DNA of 64,000 nucleotides from Sympetrum striolatum (lineage: Eukaryota > Arthropoda > Insecta > Odonata > Libellulidae), in assembly GCA_947579665.1 (NCBI GenBank), contig CANPUZ010000067.1, forward strand, positions 248,001 to 312,000, given 5' to 3'. A program made the position numbers and the translations under genes. The notes beneath the pieces are model-generated. The model saw only the letters and a list, made by a program, of their open reading frames with translations. It searched no databases and had not been told where the DNA came from. Shown piece after piece: positions 13,785 to 24,974 of this stretch (positions within the stretch are counted from its first letter, which is position 1; every line of letters begins with the position of its first letter).

Positions 13785-13882
13785 TCCAAATGTCTCCCAA
13801 GTATCGTCACTTCTTCGTAGCAAACTGCAGAGACTGCCGAAATAGTGTTGAGGAGCTCTCAGCCATATCGGCGAGTCAATGC
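13785..13882 (-). other. Candidate exon of a minus-strand gene
   Basis: On the minus strand the segment is bounded by a good acceptor (cttctcaattcgcag, ending at 13883) and a perfect donor GTAAGT starting at 13784. An ATG at 13866 begins a 19-codon frame (MAESSSTLFRQSLQFATKK) ending in TGA inside the segment. Another frame is open throughout the exon. It lies within a CpG-richer stretch downstream of other splice-bounded segments. It may be a 5' UTR or first coding exon. I do not recognise the product, and the reading frames of the neighbouring candidates do not join cleanly. Confidence 0.3.
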
Positions 13883-14017
13883 CTGCGAATTGAGAAGCAC
13901 AGCGATTAGTTATAGGAATGAAGAAAAATTTCATATTGAATCTTTTCTTAAAATCGATTCAGCGATACTCTGCAAATAGGTAGAAATTAATGAAAGGAAT
14001 TTAACAATTTAACTCAC

Positions 14018-14073
14018 CATAAATACCCGCGTTCCTCCGTCACAATTGGAAAATAACCATACGTTTTCAGCGG
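14018..14073 (-). other. Candidate small exon, minus strand
   Basis: Bounded on the minus strand by a pyrimidine-rich acceptor (tttaatccgtccactgtag) and a GTGAGT donor. One frame reads AENVWLFSNCDGGTRVFM and a second is also open. It is not in phase with the only fully open frame of 13785-13882, so either one candidate is wrong or the exons are non-coding or alternative. No homologue recognised. Confidence 0.25.
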
Positions 14074-14631
14074 CTACAGTGGACGGATTAAAGATAAATG
14101 CGATATGCCGCCAATCATGACTCTCCCTTCTGTAATTAAATGAATTGTAAAGTTGTGATTCCTGTCTTAAATAAAGAATACAACGCAGCTGCGAACTTCC
14201 TTTTAAAAATGAACCTCATACTCCCATATGACCAAAACGCACTACGCTACCCTACCGTTAACTAGGAAACTTTAATTACCGTTGTATTGCACTGTCTTCT
14301 GGAGCTGAAAGGTTCGATCCCATTTCACCATGCGAATACGAGGTGCATCAATCCAGGATATTGGGGTCTACGGGGAGACATTGCCCACGTTTTACTTCAG
14401 CGAACTAAAGATATTCCTGAAAGGAATCAAGATATACACTCCGATTTCTAATCAAATAGAACAAATTTAAGGTATTGATGAATTAATAAGTAAATCAGAC
14501 AAATCCATCCACTATATCTAAATTGCTCGTTATGAAATATCCAAAAGCACTCAAATGATCGATTCATTCCGGTATCGACAGGAACTCCAGCCTAATTTAA
14601 GTATGACACGATGAAAATCGTAATAGCTTAC

Positions 14632-14760
14632 CTGTCAAACTTCGGGCATACACCCATGAACGTGCCTCCTCTGGAACTTCCCCTTCAGCCCGACTATGCA
14701 GAACAACTCTCTTTCGAAGAATGATCGAGAAACCGCAAGGACGAGTCTATTATAGCAGTG
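14632..14760 (-). other. Candidate first (5' UTR) exon and promoter region, minus strand
   Basis: On the minus strand this CpG-containing segment ends in a consensus donor, TTTGACAG followed by GTAAGC, at 14631/14632. The two short ATG frames inside it stop quickly, as expected for a leader. The 5' boundary is arbitrary. Together with 14018-14073 and 13785-13882 it suggests the 5' end of a minus-strand gene whose later exons I could not find. Confidence 0.25.
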
Positions 14761-14875
14761 AAAGAGGGGAGGGGGTGGTGAAACAAAGGCGATCGTTTTG
14801 CCGTCGTGAAAAATATTTCAAAACTATTTTAAAGTCAATTTACAATATAAAATTCTGGAATTTAAATAATAATCT
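14721..14875 (+). other. Candidate plus-strand exon, possibly divergent
   Basis: An ATG at 14721 opens a frame up to a donor-like CTTG/GTGAGA at about 14875. The exon would end in phase 1, compatible with the acceptor-bounded frame starting at 15706. The translation is not recognised and its second half is AT-rich, so this may be chance. Confidence 0.15.
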
Positions 14876-15221
14876 TGGTGAGACATTGAAAGAAATACTT
14901 TCCTAGAAGGTAAACGGTGTTATTTTATTCAAATGATTGAAAATAGTCTTACGCCGCAACCAGAGACATCTACCACTTGCATTAAGATGCACGTGAAACG
15001 ATATCGGCAGATAGCTTCCGCACTATTCCAAATGTTTCGATTTGAAATTTCTATTTAAAAAATACACACAATCATTTTTCGTTATTAAAGTATGTATGAT
15101 GGGCGAGAGGTTGGATTGCTATTAATTATTTAGTCGATTCCTCGTATCTATTTAATACTTTGACTTGATCTCCCTTTAAATTAACTTAAAAAAATAGTAA
15201 GTTATGGTAGCTAAGTATAAT

Positions 15222-15653
15222 TTAAGTTAAATCGCCCCTGCATGCATACAGATTATGGAAGTCTGCATAGATTTGGAACTTATTTTCCTGAAACATATCC
15301 CGAAGCCTCACATAAACAAAATTTCCTATTGTCACGTTCGCAATCAAAGCTATGATTTGCCGAATTTCAGACCAATTTGAGGTTTGTTGAAGTACGCGCG
15401 ATATATTATTACTGTCAATAAAACATGATTGATCCTGTGATCCATTTCTCTTTCCTTGATTGATAGGTTTTGTTGATTTCTTACCATCCATTAGAACGTG
15501 TTGAGTGAAGGTGGGAATATTTAAGAATTCCATTGAAAATGCGCTTTTGGAACCCGAAATATTTGAAAGAAAGTGTAGCAGATCGAATTTTATAAAACCA
15601 CGTAGGAGAGTCTGTATCTCTGACATGGCATGAATTGCACATGCTACCAACAA
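15222..15653 (-). CDS. Hypothetical ORF, about 140 codons
   Basis: A 143-codon open frame on the minus strand, long for this AT-rich DNA. The nominal first codon at 15651-15653 is TTG, and the first in-frame ATG lies about 10 codons in (AMSEIQTLLRG), so the true start is unknown. The translation has a mixed, non-repetitive composition with no motif, membrane segment or zinc ligand pattern that I recognise. Upstream lies the pyrimidine tract of a plus-strand acceptor, which argues against a simple minus-strand gene. It may be part of an unrecognised mobile element or chance. Confidence 0.25.
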   Translation of the reverse strand: MLVACAIHAMSEIQTLLRGFIKFDLLHFLSNISGSKSAFSMEFLNIPTFTQHVLMDGKKSTKPINQGKRNGSQDQSCFIDSNNISRVLQQTSNWSEIRQIIALIANVTIGNFVYVRLRDMFQENKFQIYADFHNLYACRGDLT

Positions 15654-15705
15654 GAGATTACTTGAATTTGGGTAAATAACTTTACTTTCTCCTTGTTTAA
15701 TTCAG

Positions 15706-15840
15706 ACTTTGACAAGAGAAGTAAAGCTCGGCGCCAAGCAACTGCTTTTCTTAGACGAGGAGCGATGCGGAAAGCTACATTTCAACAGCTGTTTAAAGTG
15801 TGTCGCAGAGGCATGAATCAGATGGAGCAGTGTATGACCC
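15706..15840 (+). other. Candidate exon with strong 3' splice acceptor, plus strand
   Basis: A strong acceptor (tttctccttgtttaattcag) ends at 15705. Two frames stay open after it: an Arg/Lys-rich one (FDKRSKARRQATAFLRRG...) and TLTREVKLGAKQLLFLDEE, which stops at about 15813. No donor is clear before the AT-rich repeat that begins near 15850. The product is unknown. Confidence 0.2.
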
Positions 15841-15849
15841 CTACAACAC

Positions 15850-16080
15850 ACATTTGGATATACATATGTATTTGTGATGTATTTTAACTGGATTAACATA
15901 TGTATTTATGAATTGTATTACATCTGTAATACATATGTATTTATGGAACATTTATACATATGTATCCATTCATGAAAAATACATTATATATTTTCTCTGT
16001 ATTTTTCATGCATGGTTACGTATGTAAAAATGATGCAGAAATACACAAAAAATACATATATTTCTTGTATTTTTCACATT
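15850..16080. repeat. ATATGTAT-rich degenerate repeat
   Basis: Contains several copies of the palindromic ACATATGTATTTA motif (near 15864, 15897, 15927 and 15957), followed by mirrored runs of gaaaaatacat/atgtatttttc type. It has low complexity and no coding potential. Confidence 0.45.
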
Positions 16081-17094
16081 AAGAAATGTTTGTTTGAGTT
16101 TTACCGGAAATTATTACCTTGAACAAATTTGCAAGTTTTCCAAATTTAAATGATCTGCTAACCATGTATTATATATTCTCGGAAGTGGCACAAAAAATTA
16201 ATTTTAAGTTGAAGTGAGCGTACGGAGCCTACGCATATTGTAACGCTATCTGTCGGCGCAATCTCAGAACTCATGAATTTTGAATTCATCAAGATCAACG
16301 AATTTCGTCGTCAGCCTCATGCAATCTGGTGTTTGGCTTCCCTTCTCCTGTGTTCGGGCGTTTTCAGAAATCGTGATCCGGTGGTTTCCTGTTCCTGATT
16401 TATCAAGCTAATGTGTGATATCTTTTATTCAATGTAATATGAGATGATTTTCTCAGATATGATCGATCACCTGTTGATCGTTTTCATTAGTTTCCTTTAA
16501 TGTTTTAACGGCTAAATAAGATGTGACTATAGTTAGTTAGACTATATACACAATCATTGATGTATCATATATATATATTGATATCGTTTTTTTTATTTCT
16601 TTCCCCAGTAGCAGAGAATGTTGTCACAACGTTGTATCAACGTTGCTGCATCAACCTAAATGTTAAATTGCAACGTCAACATTGTGACAACGTTGCATCA
16701 ACGTTATACTGCAACGTTAATTTTTCATGTTACAGAAAAATTTTATTCAACGATGCTACATGAGGTTTTAACTGACATTTTTATAACATAGTCGCTGTAA
16801 TGAACGTCCAAAAGGAAAATGTTACTTGCTAGTTGTCAGAACGTTGTCACAAAGTTGTTACAACGTTGTGACAACGTTGTGGGAACTTTGTGACAACGTT
16901 GCAACTTGCACGCATATATGTATATGAGTTGGTATTTAAGTAGGGGTACCATGAAAAATGTATTTTTTAATGAGTTCCTGCATCCATTAATTAATGGATA
17001 TAAAAACTTCTTCCAAAACTGCTGAGAATAAGATGGGAGATAGACTGTCACCTTTTCGAACTTTCTTCTCAATCTTGAATTCTGGGTAAATTCA

Positions 17095-17410
17095 GTATTA
17101 TCCCTTGGAATGTCTCAAATCTTCAGTTCCTTCTGTTGTTTCATCATTCGCTGGGTTTTGACGACTTCCATTGCTTTGGCTCCGAGTTCTTTCTCATGAA
17201 GGGCTGAGAATATTCCTATGTTCCAGCTAAAACTCCTTGTTATTTGCAAGCTTATGGATGTTTATTTCCTGCTTCCCACAAGAAATGAACTTCTTCAGTT
17301 CCATTCGGGGATTAAACATCATTTGGTATTTTAAAATTGTGTGGTCACTCCCAGTGTTAAAGTTGTTATACCACACTCCTAGAAGGGAGTTCTTGCCAGG
17401 TTTTCAGAGT
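17095..17410 (-). mobile_element. RTE LINE fragment embedded in the 4.76 kb element
   Basis: The minus strand translates, with breaks, to an RTE endonuclease-to-RT linker: a SDHTTLK-like block, FNPRTE, NIDKLANNK, ELE-KFSALHE-ELGAK, VMEVVKT. The same fragment in the same position and orientation occurs in copy 2 (60440-60764), where the frame is intact, and a related sequence is at 52240-52640. It is a passenger in the larger repeat. Confidence 0.65.
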
Positions 17411-19177
17411 TACTCTTGCGAATAAAAATTAGAGGTTTTTGAAAACGAAAGAGCTTTATTTACCTTTAAGGACGACCGGCGGAAAAAGAGAGCTGCAAGC
17501 CAAAAGAGCGAAGGCGGCAGAGAACCGGCGATGGATGCAGACAATTTCGCGTGACTAGGGCTACAATCACATGCACTCTGTTTTTAGGTGCAAACTGCTC
17601 ATTGCTTATACATTCTACGAAAAAGGGAAAAGTGAGGAAGAGGGGCAACCAGGTTATTGGAGACTCTGACTGACTGACTGACTTGGAGGTTAGACCTGGT
17701 CGTCATCTGTTAAATTCGTGGCTAATTAAAACTAAGGAATCACGAGCTGCAAGATGGAAGCAAATCGGTATTCCTTCGCTGTATCCCTTTTGTATTCGAG
17801 GTCAGTTCAAAAATATTTTCTCCACTCCATCCCTGGTATAACAGCTTTATACTGTGTGACTGTGCTTCCTAAATACTTCAACGACATCCTCAATTTCGGT
17901 TTAAAGTTTGCACCTCCTCATCCCTCATTTCTTCGACAGTTAAAAACCTCGTAGCGGATTTTGGAGTAGCCCTTAACAGTGAAATTTCATCAGTGAAACA
18001 TATAGTGACGGAATGGATCTACTGAAAGCCGACATAGGACAGTGCGTGGTCCTTTATTTTATACGAACCACCCCCTAACCAAGCGCTGCTTATTCTAATG
18101 CTCACTCTCCTACTCTCACTTAAATGATACTAGAAAGATAAAAATACGGGAACATTGTTTTTAGATGAAAATGATAAAGCATGGACTTTTCAACTGAGAT
18201 AAGTAACTTTTATATATTGGCTATTATAGGGAATATCTAATAGATGGATAAAAAATATCACAGCCTCTTAATTTAAGTCTTAAAGAATTCATAATTGTAT
18301 AGGAAAATATTCAAAAATTACCTAATTACCTCAATGAAGTTTTAATCAGAAGTATTTGTGTTGTCTGAAGGAGGGCCGCGAATTCTTCCATCATCCTTAG
18401 CAAGGATATCGTAAAAACTACGCGGAAATGAAGAGCAAACATACGAAAAGAACGGCTAGTTCTTGAAAATCAATCGATATCTTGAACACTGAAGAAGAAG
18501 AAAAAATAGAAAGGTTTTTCAGCCGCCCTCATTCAAAAACGGTAGACTCCGGGATCGAGACTTCGAAGTCGACTTTAAGTCATAATCGATAGATACTGTC
18601 ATGGCGGTTTAGGAATGTAAACAATGTAAGGGATATAGAATTGTTAGATAGATTGCTCTCCAGATTGGTATTATTTAGTTGCAGATATTAAGATCGAGAA
18701 GACTCTTACATCTTATACAGCCTTCCGAGCACGTTTCAACTTCATTGAAGTTCAACTATTTCCGTTCTTTATCGCAGCCAGTTTTTAAGTAAAACAAAAA
18801 GTTTCTCCGATGTGTTTTAAATCTCTCTAAAGTACTGCACCATATTTTGTTTGTATATTAACCTCTCAAGAAGTCTTCGAATTTTTCTTAAATACTGTGC
18901 CATTTTGAAACACTTTGCTTTCCAACTAATTATGTGATTGTTTCTTTCGTCTCGTAAAGGTTTGTTAAGAACTGTTGTTGGTAGCGGACTGTGATTGCTG
19001 TTCTATGTTGCACTTACTTGGTAAGCAGAGCAAATGGTTGTACGAAATTATGATGGATACTACTGTGTCTCTAAATTGTTATCCTGTTTAGGCAAGTATA
19101 ATGTATATCAAAGGTATCAGTTTGAATAGCAACTGCTAAGCAATCTTTGAATTTTTGTTGAATACTTTCTAATCTTA

Positions 19178-19221
19178 AGGCCGTCATACACGGGGAAATA
19201 TTTCCTGGTGTATGACGGCCT
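19178..19221. mobile_element. 44 bp hairpin MITE with TTA target duplication (PIF/Harbinger-like)
   Basis: The sequence AGGCCGTCATACACGGGG... ...GTGTATGACGGCCT is an almost complete palindrome flanked on both sides by TTA. Copy 2 of the host repeat has the uninterrupted site with a single TTA (62609-62611). TTA duplication and GGCCGTCATACAC-type ends fit PIF/Harbinger MITEs. Forty-four bases is very short for such an element. Confidence 0.75.
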
Positions 19222-20828
19222 TTATATTCATTGTGAAGCACTATTTATACAAATTGTACAATTCGCATACCCTGCTTAAATAAATTAATCTGATACTACC
19301 TATGAACCGCCTTATTCCACTAAGTACACCTTGCCAATGCGAAGTATTTGAGTACTTTAACAGCTAAAGTGAAATTAAAAACAATTGTACCTGGATTTTA
19401 TTCGTGTCCAAGGATTTCGCATGGAAGAATGTGATTCCAGAATTAAAAGACTCAACCATATTTCTCGAAGAAACAGAATTATGTGACTAGGAAATACAGG
19501 AAGAGATCGGATATGGTATGTGAAAATACTTTCGATATAAAGTGGTTGATCTTTCTTACATCACAGTTCACTTGGCTCCTAACAGTTTGCTAGAAATATG
19601 TAGCCGTTAATTAAAAAGTAATAGAAATTCCGAAAAATAATTTTGTTATTCCAAATAGGTTAATCAAAACTTAAATCCCGAAAAGGTTTGTGAAAAATGT
19701 TATAATTCAGTAAAGATTATGGATGTAGCATAAACTATTGCACCTCATTCCCTATCTTTTGTACACTTATATGGCATTACAAAAGTAGTATGTTTCAGAA
19801 AGTTCCATCAAATATCAGTCCCTAATTACTAAGGAGCATCCAGATTTGCCGCAACTTTCTTATTGCTTAATTTATTTTGGTTTCTTGTTTAATTCTGTGA
19901 TTATTGTATTGCAAGCACCTCATATGAGTATCTGTATACTGGTTAACTTTTTAATGTATATTGCCAAATATTTATATTTCTCTCTATGTTCAAATAATAA
20001 TGCTACAGATGACGTATTTTGATTCACGAGATAAGAGGTTTTTTTCTATTACCTTCTTCAAGACACAGGAAATTAAATAGGAAATTCGTTATCAATTATT
20101 TAAAACAATGTAATTGGCTTAACCTAATTTAATGCTGAAAACTTCAGTGGCTCATTTTTGTACCCCTTCCATGACATTTCATTAATATAATTTTTATTTT
20201 TCTTTCACTTACTAAGAAATCTTAACAGCACAAATAATGAGTATGATATAATAATATGACCCAAGAAATGAATAGTAGCACATAAGCTATGCATGCTTTT
20301 AATTGATTTTTTTATTTATTACTTCTTTTTGATATGTTATTTTGAAAAATACTTGAAATAAATTTGTTTTTATGGACGACACTTTGGTATTTGAAGATTC
20401 CCAATAGGTTATAACCTATAGCAAGAGCCTAGGTTGAAAATAGGCGGAGGTGACCTTTTGTTCCACATTGGTTTCATGTTAGCATCCACATTGTTCTACA
20501 TCGTCCTCATGGACTGTGGCAAATGTCTTGTGGCTGTCCACTTAAGTTCCATATGGCCATGTCCCACACTAGCAACAAGGAATTTCTATCTGGACAGCTA
20601 CTTTGAATTTGACCAAGGAATTTTGTATGTTCTTGTATGTTCTGTGCCAAATCAAAACTTATGATGTGCCCACAACTTTATCTAAAATATTGCTTTTTTA
20701 TACAGTAAGGATATCAAAATGGAGAGAGGAAGAAACACAAGCAAATATTACAGCATACGTTCAGGAATGGCTAAAGTATGGTAAATTCAGAAATGAGAGA
20801 AAGAAGAAAAGAAATATTAACATTATAA

Positions 20829-21361
20829 ACTTTGTGACATCAATGTTAGCATTGTGACAACAATGTAGCAACGTTAAGACAGCATTGTGGTACTGTTGTT
20901 GCAACATTGATTCCTGGGAACTTTGACGTTGTATCAACGTTGATACAACGTTGTCTTTGTGACATCAATGTTAACGTTGTGACAACATTGTATCAACATT
21001 AAGACAACATTGTGATAACATTGTGGCAACGTTGACGTTCTATCAACGTTGCATTAACATTATGCAACCTTGTGACAACATTTGATAAGGTTATGACAAG
21101 ATTTGGTTTTTCTCATTGTAACGTTGATACAACGTTGTCTTTGTGACATCAACATTAACCTTGTGACAACGTTGTAGCAACGTTAGGACAACATTGTGGT
21201 AATGTTGTGGCAACGTTGATTCCTGGGAACTTTGACGTTGTATCAACGTTGCATCAACGTTACGTAACGTTGTGACAACATTTGTCAACGTTGAGACAAC
21301 ATTACATTTTTTCCATTGTAACGTTGATACAACGTTGTGACAACTTTCTCAACTACTGGGG
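20829..21361. repeat. Tandem AACGTT-rich units forming the right terminus
   Basis: Three diverged units each start with TTTGTGACATCAAtgtt (20829, 20955 and 21138). They continue with gtgacaacgttgtagcaacgtt-type repeats; two of the three also contain gattcctgggaactttgacgttg. The short palindrome CAACGTTG recurs dozens of times. Open frames read through this DNA are repeat artefacts. Confidence 0.7.
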
Positions 21362-22920
21362 TTGCTATTTGCATTTAAGTGTGAACTTTATTGACCATTG
21401 TATATGCTCGCTTTGCATCATCGCGTTCATACGTCCTTCATATTACTGCTTTTGTGCTTTCCTTCAAACGATGTTTCCGTTCATTTTGCTATATTTGATT
21501 ATACTAGTTGAACCAGTGAACTTCGTACCACCTAAAATTAAAACAATCGCCTTCGTTGTCATGGGGATATGGGTTGTTTACAACCTAGAAATTTTGATCA
21601 AATATTCACGCATTTTATCAAAATTCTCGAAATTTCGATTCGTAAACGATATTTCACGACCAAAATAAGAATCTTCATTCTATTCTTCTTCTTTTGGTGC
21701 TTGATTCGACTTTGTACAACTATTATTTCTAATTTAAATTTTAAAATGAAATAAAGCCTGCTGCGAGGAAAATGAGCTTGACATGCATACAAAGTTTATC
21801 TATCGCCATTTGTTGAGTTGACTGTAATCAAATCGGAGTAGCCTTGTTATTAAAACCTTAATTGTCAAGCCTTGCTAGTTACCTTCTAAATTTAATTATT
21901 TTATTCACAACAATCATACATAAATGTTTGTTTTCCTACTAGCTAAATGACCAATATATTTGTTCTAATTGTCTCTGTTCTCAGAAAAATGTACCTTTAA
22001 TAATCATCTTAAACCTTAGTTCATTTAAGTCTTTACGTACTTATTGAAGTAGTGCATTTTATGAACGATAACGTGTGTATATCGAAGTCATTAATGATCA
22101 TTTAACTTTTCCATGCTCCTGCTTTCTTGAATCTTCAGCTGGTCCCTATCTAAGTACCTAATTTAAACATTTGTATAGTTATAATCATGGTGGAATGCGT
22201 GGTTGCATAGCAGCTCTGCTTCTAATAGTTAAAGTTGTGTGTCCGTACGCTCTGCATATATAGATTTACGACTAAATATCACTCTATTTTTATGGGTAGC
22301 TTTGATCAGTAATGAGCTCCTAAAAGTGAAAAATTATTTTATTACCTTAAGGCCCTTTTATAGGCCTGAATCATTTGTAGAAGTTTCCATTATTTACCTT
22401 TAAGTTCATTTGAGGCATTACATTAATCCAAATTGTCATATTGACTGTGTGAAGACTTCATCATAGTTCACATGGCCTTACTACTTTGAATACATTTCCA
22501 TATACTCAATATAAGCATTTATTTCACTTAGTGATATATTGATCACAAACTTATATCTCATTAAGAGAGCAACTTTCATTTGGATTCATAATCCAGTCCT
22601 CTGAAATGTACCAAATCTCCTTTTAAAAGGTGTGACTGCCTGTATATATGTTGGTAAATAAAGAAATAAAGTCCTCATTAAGATATGATTATGACTCCAG
22701 ATCTTATTCAAAGACCAATAATTCCTATTCAAATCTTAAAAAGGGACTTATATTTTTGTGTAGAAGTTTTTTTAACTTGTGCTTTCCTTTTCAAGGATAT
22801 TTTGGATGATGCAGACTCTTGATCTGTTTCCTGGATTGAAGTGTGACTTATTTCCAATGCTGGATATTAGCCAGCAGCTGTGTCGGGATAGTCCAGCCGT
22901 TGTTCTATGAGAGATTTGTC
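21362..22920. other. No gene; contains a ~100 bp segment shared with 31.5 kb
   Basis: At 21605-21700 the sequence ttttatcaaaattctcgaaa ... gaccaaaataagaatctt resembles 31495-31585, which lies inside a TIR element. The rest is AT-rich with no recognised gene. The open frame at 21282-21668 starts inside the AACGTT repeat and is not credible as a gene. Confidence 0.45.
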
Positions 22921-23115
22921 CTGTAATCTGGCCCTGGGATGCCTACCTACAATGCACAGTTGTAGTTTATTTGTATTATATTTTTTTTATTATCTTTGTT
23001 TGAATCTTGATCTTGTGGCGTAACCTGAGTGTAACTGGCCCTGGAATGCCTACCTACAATGTACAGTTGTATTTTGTTTGTATTTAATTTTTTATTATCT
23101 TGGTATGAATAAATT
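22921..23115. repeat. Two-unit tandem duplication, ~107 bp period
   Basis: CTGGCCCTGGGATGCCTACC with tacaatgcacagttgta begins at 22928, and CTGGCCCTGGAATGCCTACC with tacaatgtacagttgta begins at 23035. The flanking A/T-rich parts also align, so this is one local duplication. Confidence 0.65.
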
Positions 23116-24764
23116 TTATGTTATCCAAATGTGCTGGTTTCAATTTCTTATATACCCCATGACCCTCATTTTTTCATATTGACTGGTTTTTCATGTATTA
23201 ATTTTGTATGTTGACTATGGGAAAATAATAACATTGTTAATATGCCTATTTTAGTAGTGTATGAAAATGGAAAATTTAATTTAATTATACAACAATTTCC
23301 CAGTTAACTGGGAATTTAAAGTTTGTGTATGTAGGCCTGAATATCAATTTGTAAATTTGACGTATACATACATATGTATTATTCGCGTAAGGCTACTCAA
23401 TTTTACAATTCGTAATATGCGCCTATACATACATCAGATGGAACTTTTGAGCCACTTTTACGTCAAATATACGTACGAATTACGCGCATATTCCAACTTA
23501 TACATATGTATCTCATGACGTATTTGCTGCGTATTCTTCATGTTATACAGATGTATTACATATCCTGTGTTGTAGTGTGAAAGGAGAAGGTGAAAATGTA
23601 TAGTAAGAGACTGTAAGTTTGTGGAAATCTGTTGTACAACAGTAGAGATGGCAACTTCTGATCTTCTGCCCTTAGGCTTCTTCTCAGCAACCAAACCTAT
23701 GCAGGAGGAGTGCAGCCAATCCTTTAAACCATAGATATTATCTCATATTTTCTGTGTTGTTTCTCTGCCCTAAGCTTCTACTCAGTTTTTTGGATCTTTT
23801 TTATCTTCTTTTCCTTCACATTTTTTTATTTGGAAGGTATTCAATTTTCTCAGAATGATACTTCTTCTCCTAGTGAAGCTGATGTCAGAATGGGAGATTC
23901 CCTTCTTGTGATTTTGTGTGTAGTTGGAAGAAAGTGAGGGACAATCAGACAAGGGAGAGGGTCAAATATCCAGGAGTGGAGTCATTAAATGGGAAGATAA
24001 GATGCAGGATATTGAGGGATCATATGATCTTATTTGATAAGGTCTAAGTCCAATGGTGCAATCAAAGTCAAAATGGATATCTTACAAAGCATTTTATCTG
24101 CAGCGAAATAATTGCAGGCTGCATATACCAAGCATTAAGAATGCATTTTGTAGAAAAATATATATTTTTACAATAATAGGGATTAAAGGATAAATTTTTC
24201 AGGGCTATAATAGAAATTCAATGATTTCTAGAGTATTTTCTATTTTCAACGATGAGTACAGTTTATAATTATATTCGTGGAGCTCTAGTCATCCCACAAA
24301 TACTAAAGGATATGAATATAAGAAATATACACTAAATAACTTTTTGATTTTACCTTCCAATGTGTAATTTTTGTTTGTTAGGTGTGATAATCCAGGTGTA
24401 TTTTTAGCATAAGGTTTCACGAACTTCAATGAGCTTCACCATATTTTCACACTTGCGAATTACATGAAATCTGTCTGATCTAATATTACATATTTTTCTG
24501 TTACTTCCCTGACTCCAGAAATTGCTCCTTTATGACTAAATTCGATTTCCTTCATTAGAATGTTTTCTTCATCACAAAATGACCTTCTCATTCATTGCCC
24601 ATCATCTTTCCAATACATTCGTAGAAGATCCAATTTTGAATTGCTTTGATAACTCATTTAATTGTTCCTCTAATTTGGTACCTTTTAAGAATATTCTCTG
24701 AAATTTGAGAGCAAAGATGTGGCAACATTGCAGGCAAATGAATACTTGACTAGAAAATAAACTA
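23116..24764. other. No gene recognised; imperfect inverted repeat at 23354-23530
   Basis: A tttgacgtatacata block at about 23355 has an inverted counterpart tacgtcaaatatacgtacg at about 23459, with gcgcatatt and catatgtat blocks mirrored between them. The remainder is AT-rich with no coding signal. Confidence 0.35.
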
Positions 24765-24974
24765 ATAATAATAATACTTTAATAATACTTTATTTAACGG
24801 ACAGATGTCCTATTACAAATGTTGAAAATGACCAAGGTAACATTTGAAAAGTTTGAAAATAAACATATGAGCTTAATTAAAGAAGATTGACACAAATGAA
24901 AATTACAATTAAATTGGAGATAACACATTACATGTTACAATAAAAGAAAAATACACCTTAATAATTCTGCACCA

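Larger units (their letters stand above)
16603..21361. mobile_element. 4.76 kb element with AACGTT-rich inverted termini (copy 1)
   Basis: The left end begins CCCCAGTAGCAGAGAA then GTTGTCACAACGTTGTATC. The right end is the inverted counterpart (on the minus strand CCCCAGTAGTTGAGAA then GTTGTCACAACGTTGTATC). Both termini are built from repeated CAACGTTGTGACAACGTTG-type units. The interior carries no intact transposase. A long interior stretch recurs in the same orientation from 59840, which shows that this is a mobile or amplified unit. The copies share an embedded RTE remnant, so it was present before amplification. It looks like a non-autonomous DNA transposon. Superfamily not assigned, and no convincing target-site duplication is visible. 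Confidence 0.75.

Noticed and set aside
14300..14330. B-box-like ggttcgatccc
   Set aside because: An isolated motif with no A box, stem or repeat partner that I could find. Too little for a SINE or tRNA call.
17466..17648. 60-codon frame conserved at 60830-61012
   Set aside because: Both copies lie at the same place in the duplicated mobile element, so conservation reflects DNA copying. There is no independent evidence of translation.
21282..21668. 128-codon plus-strand frame
   Set aside because: Begins within the AACGTT repeat terminus and runs into AT-rich flank. It has no motif and no splice support.
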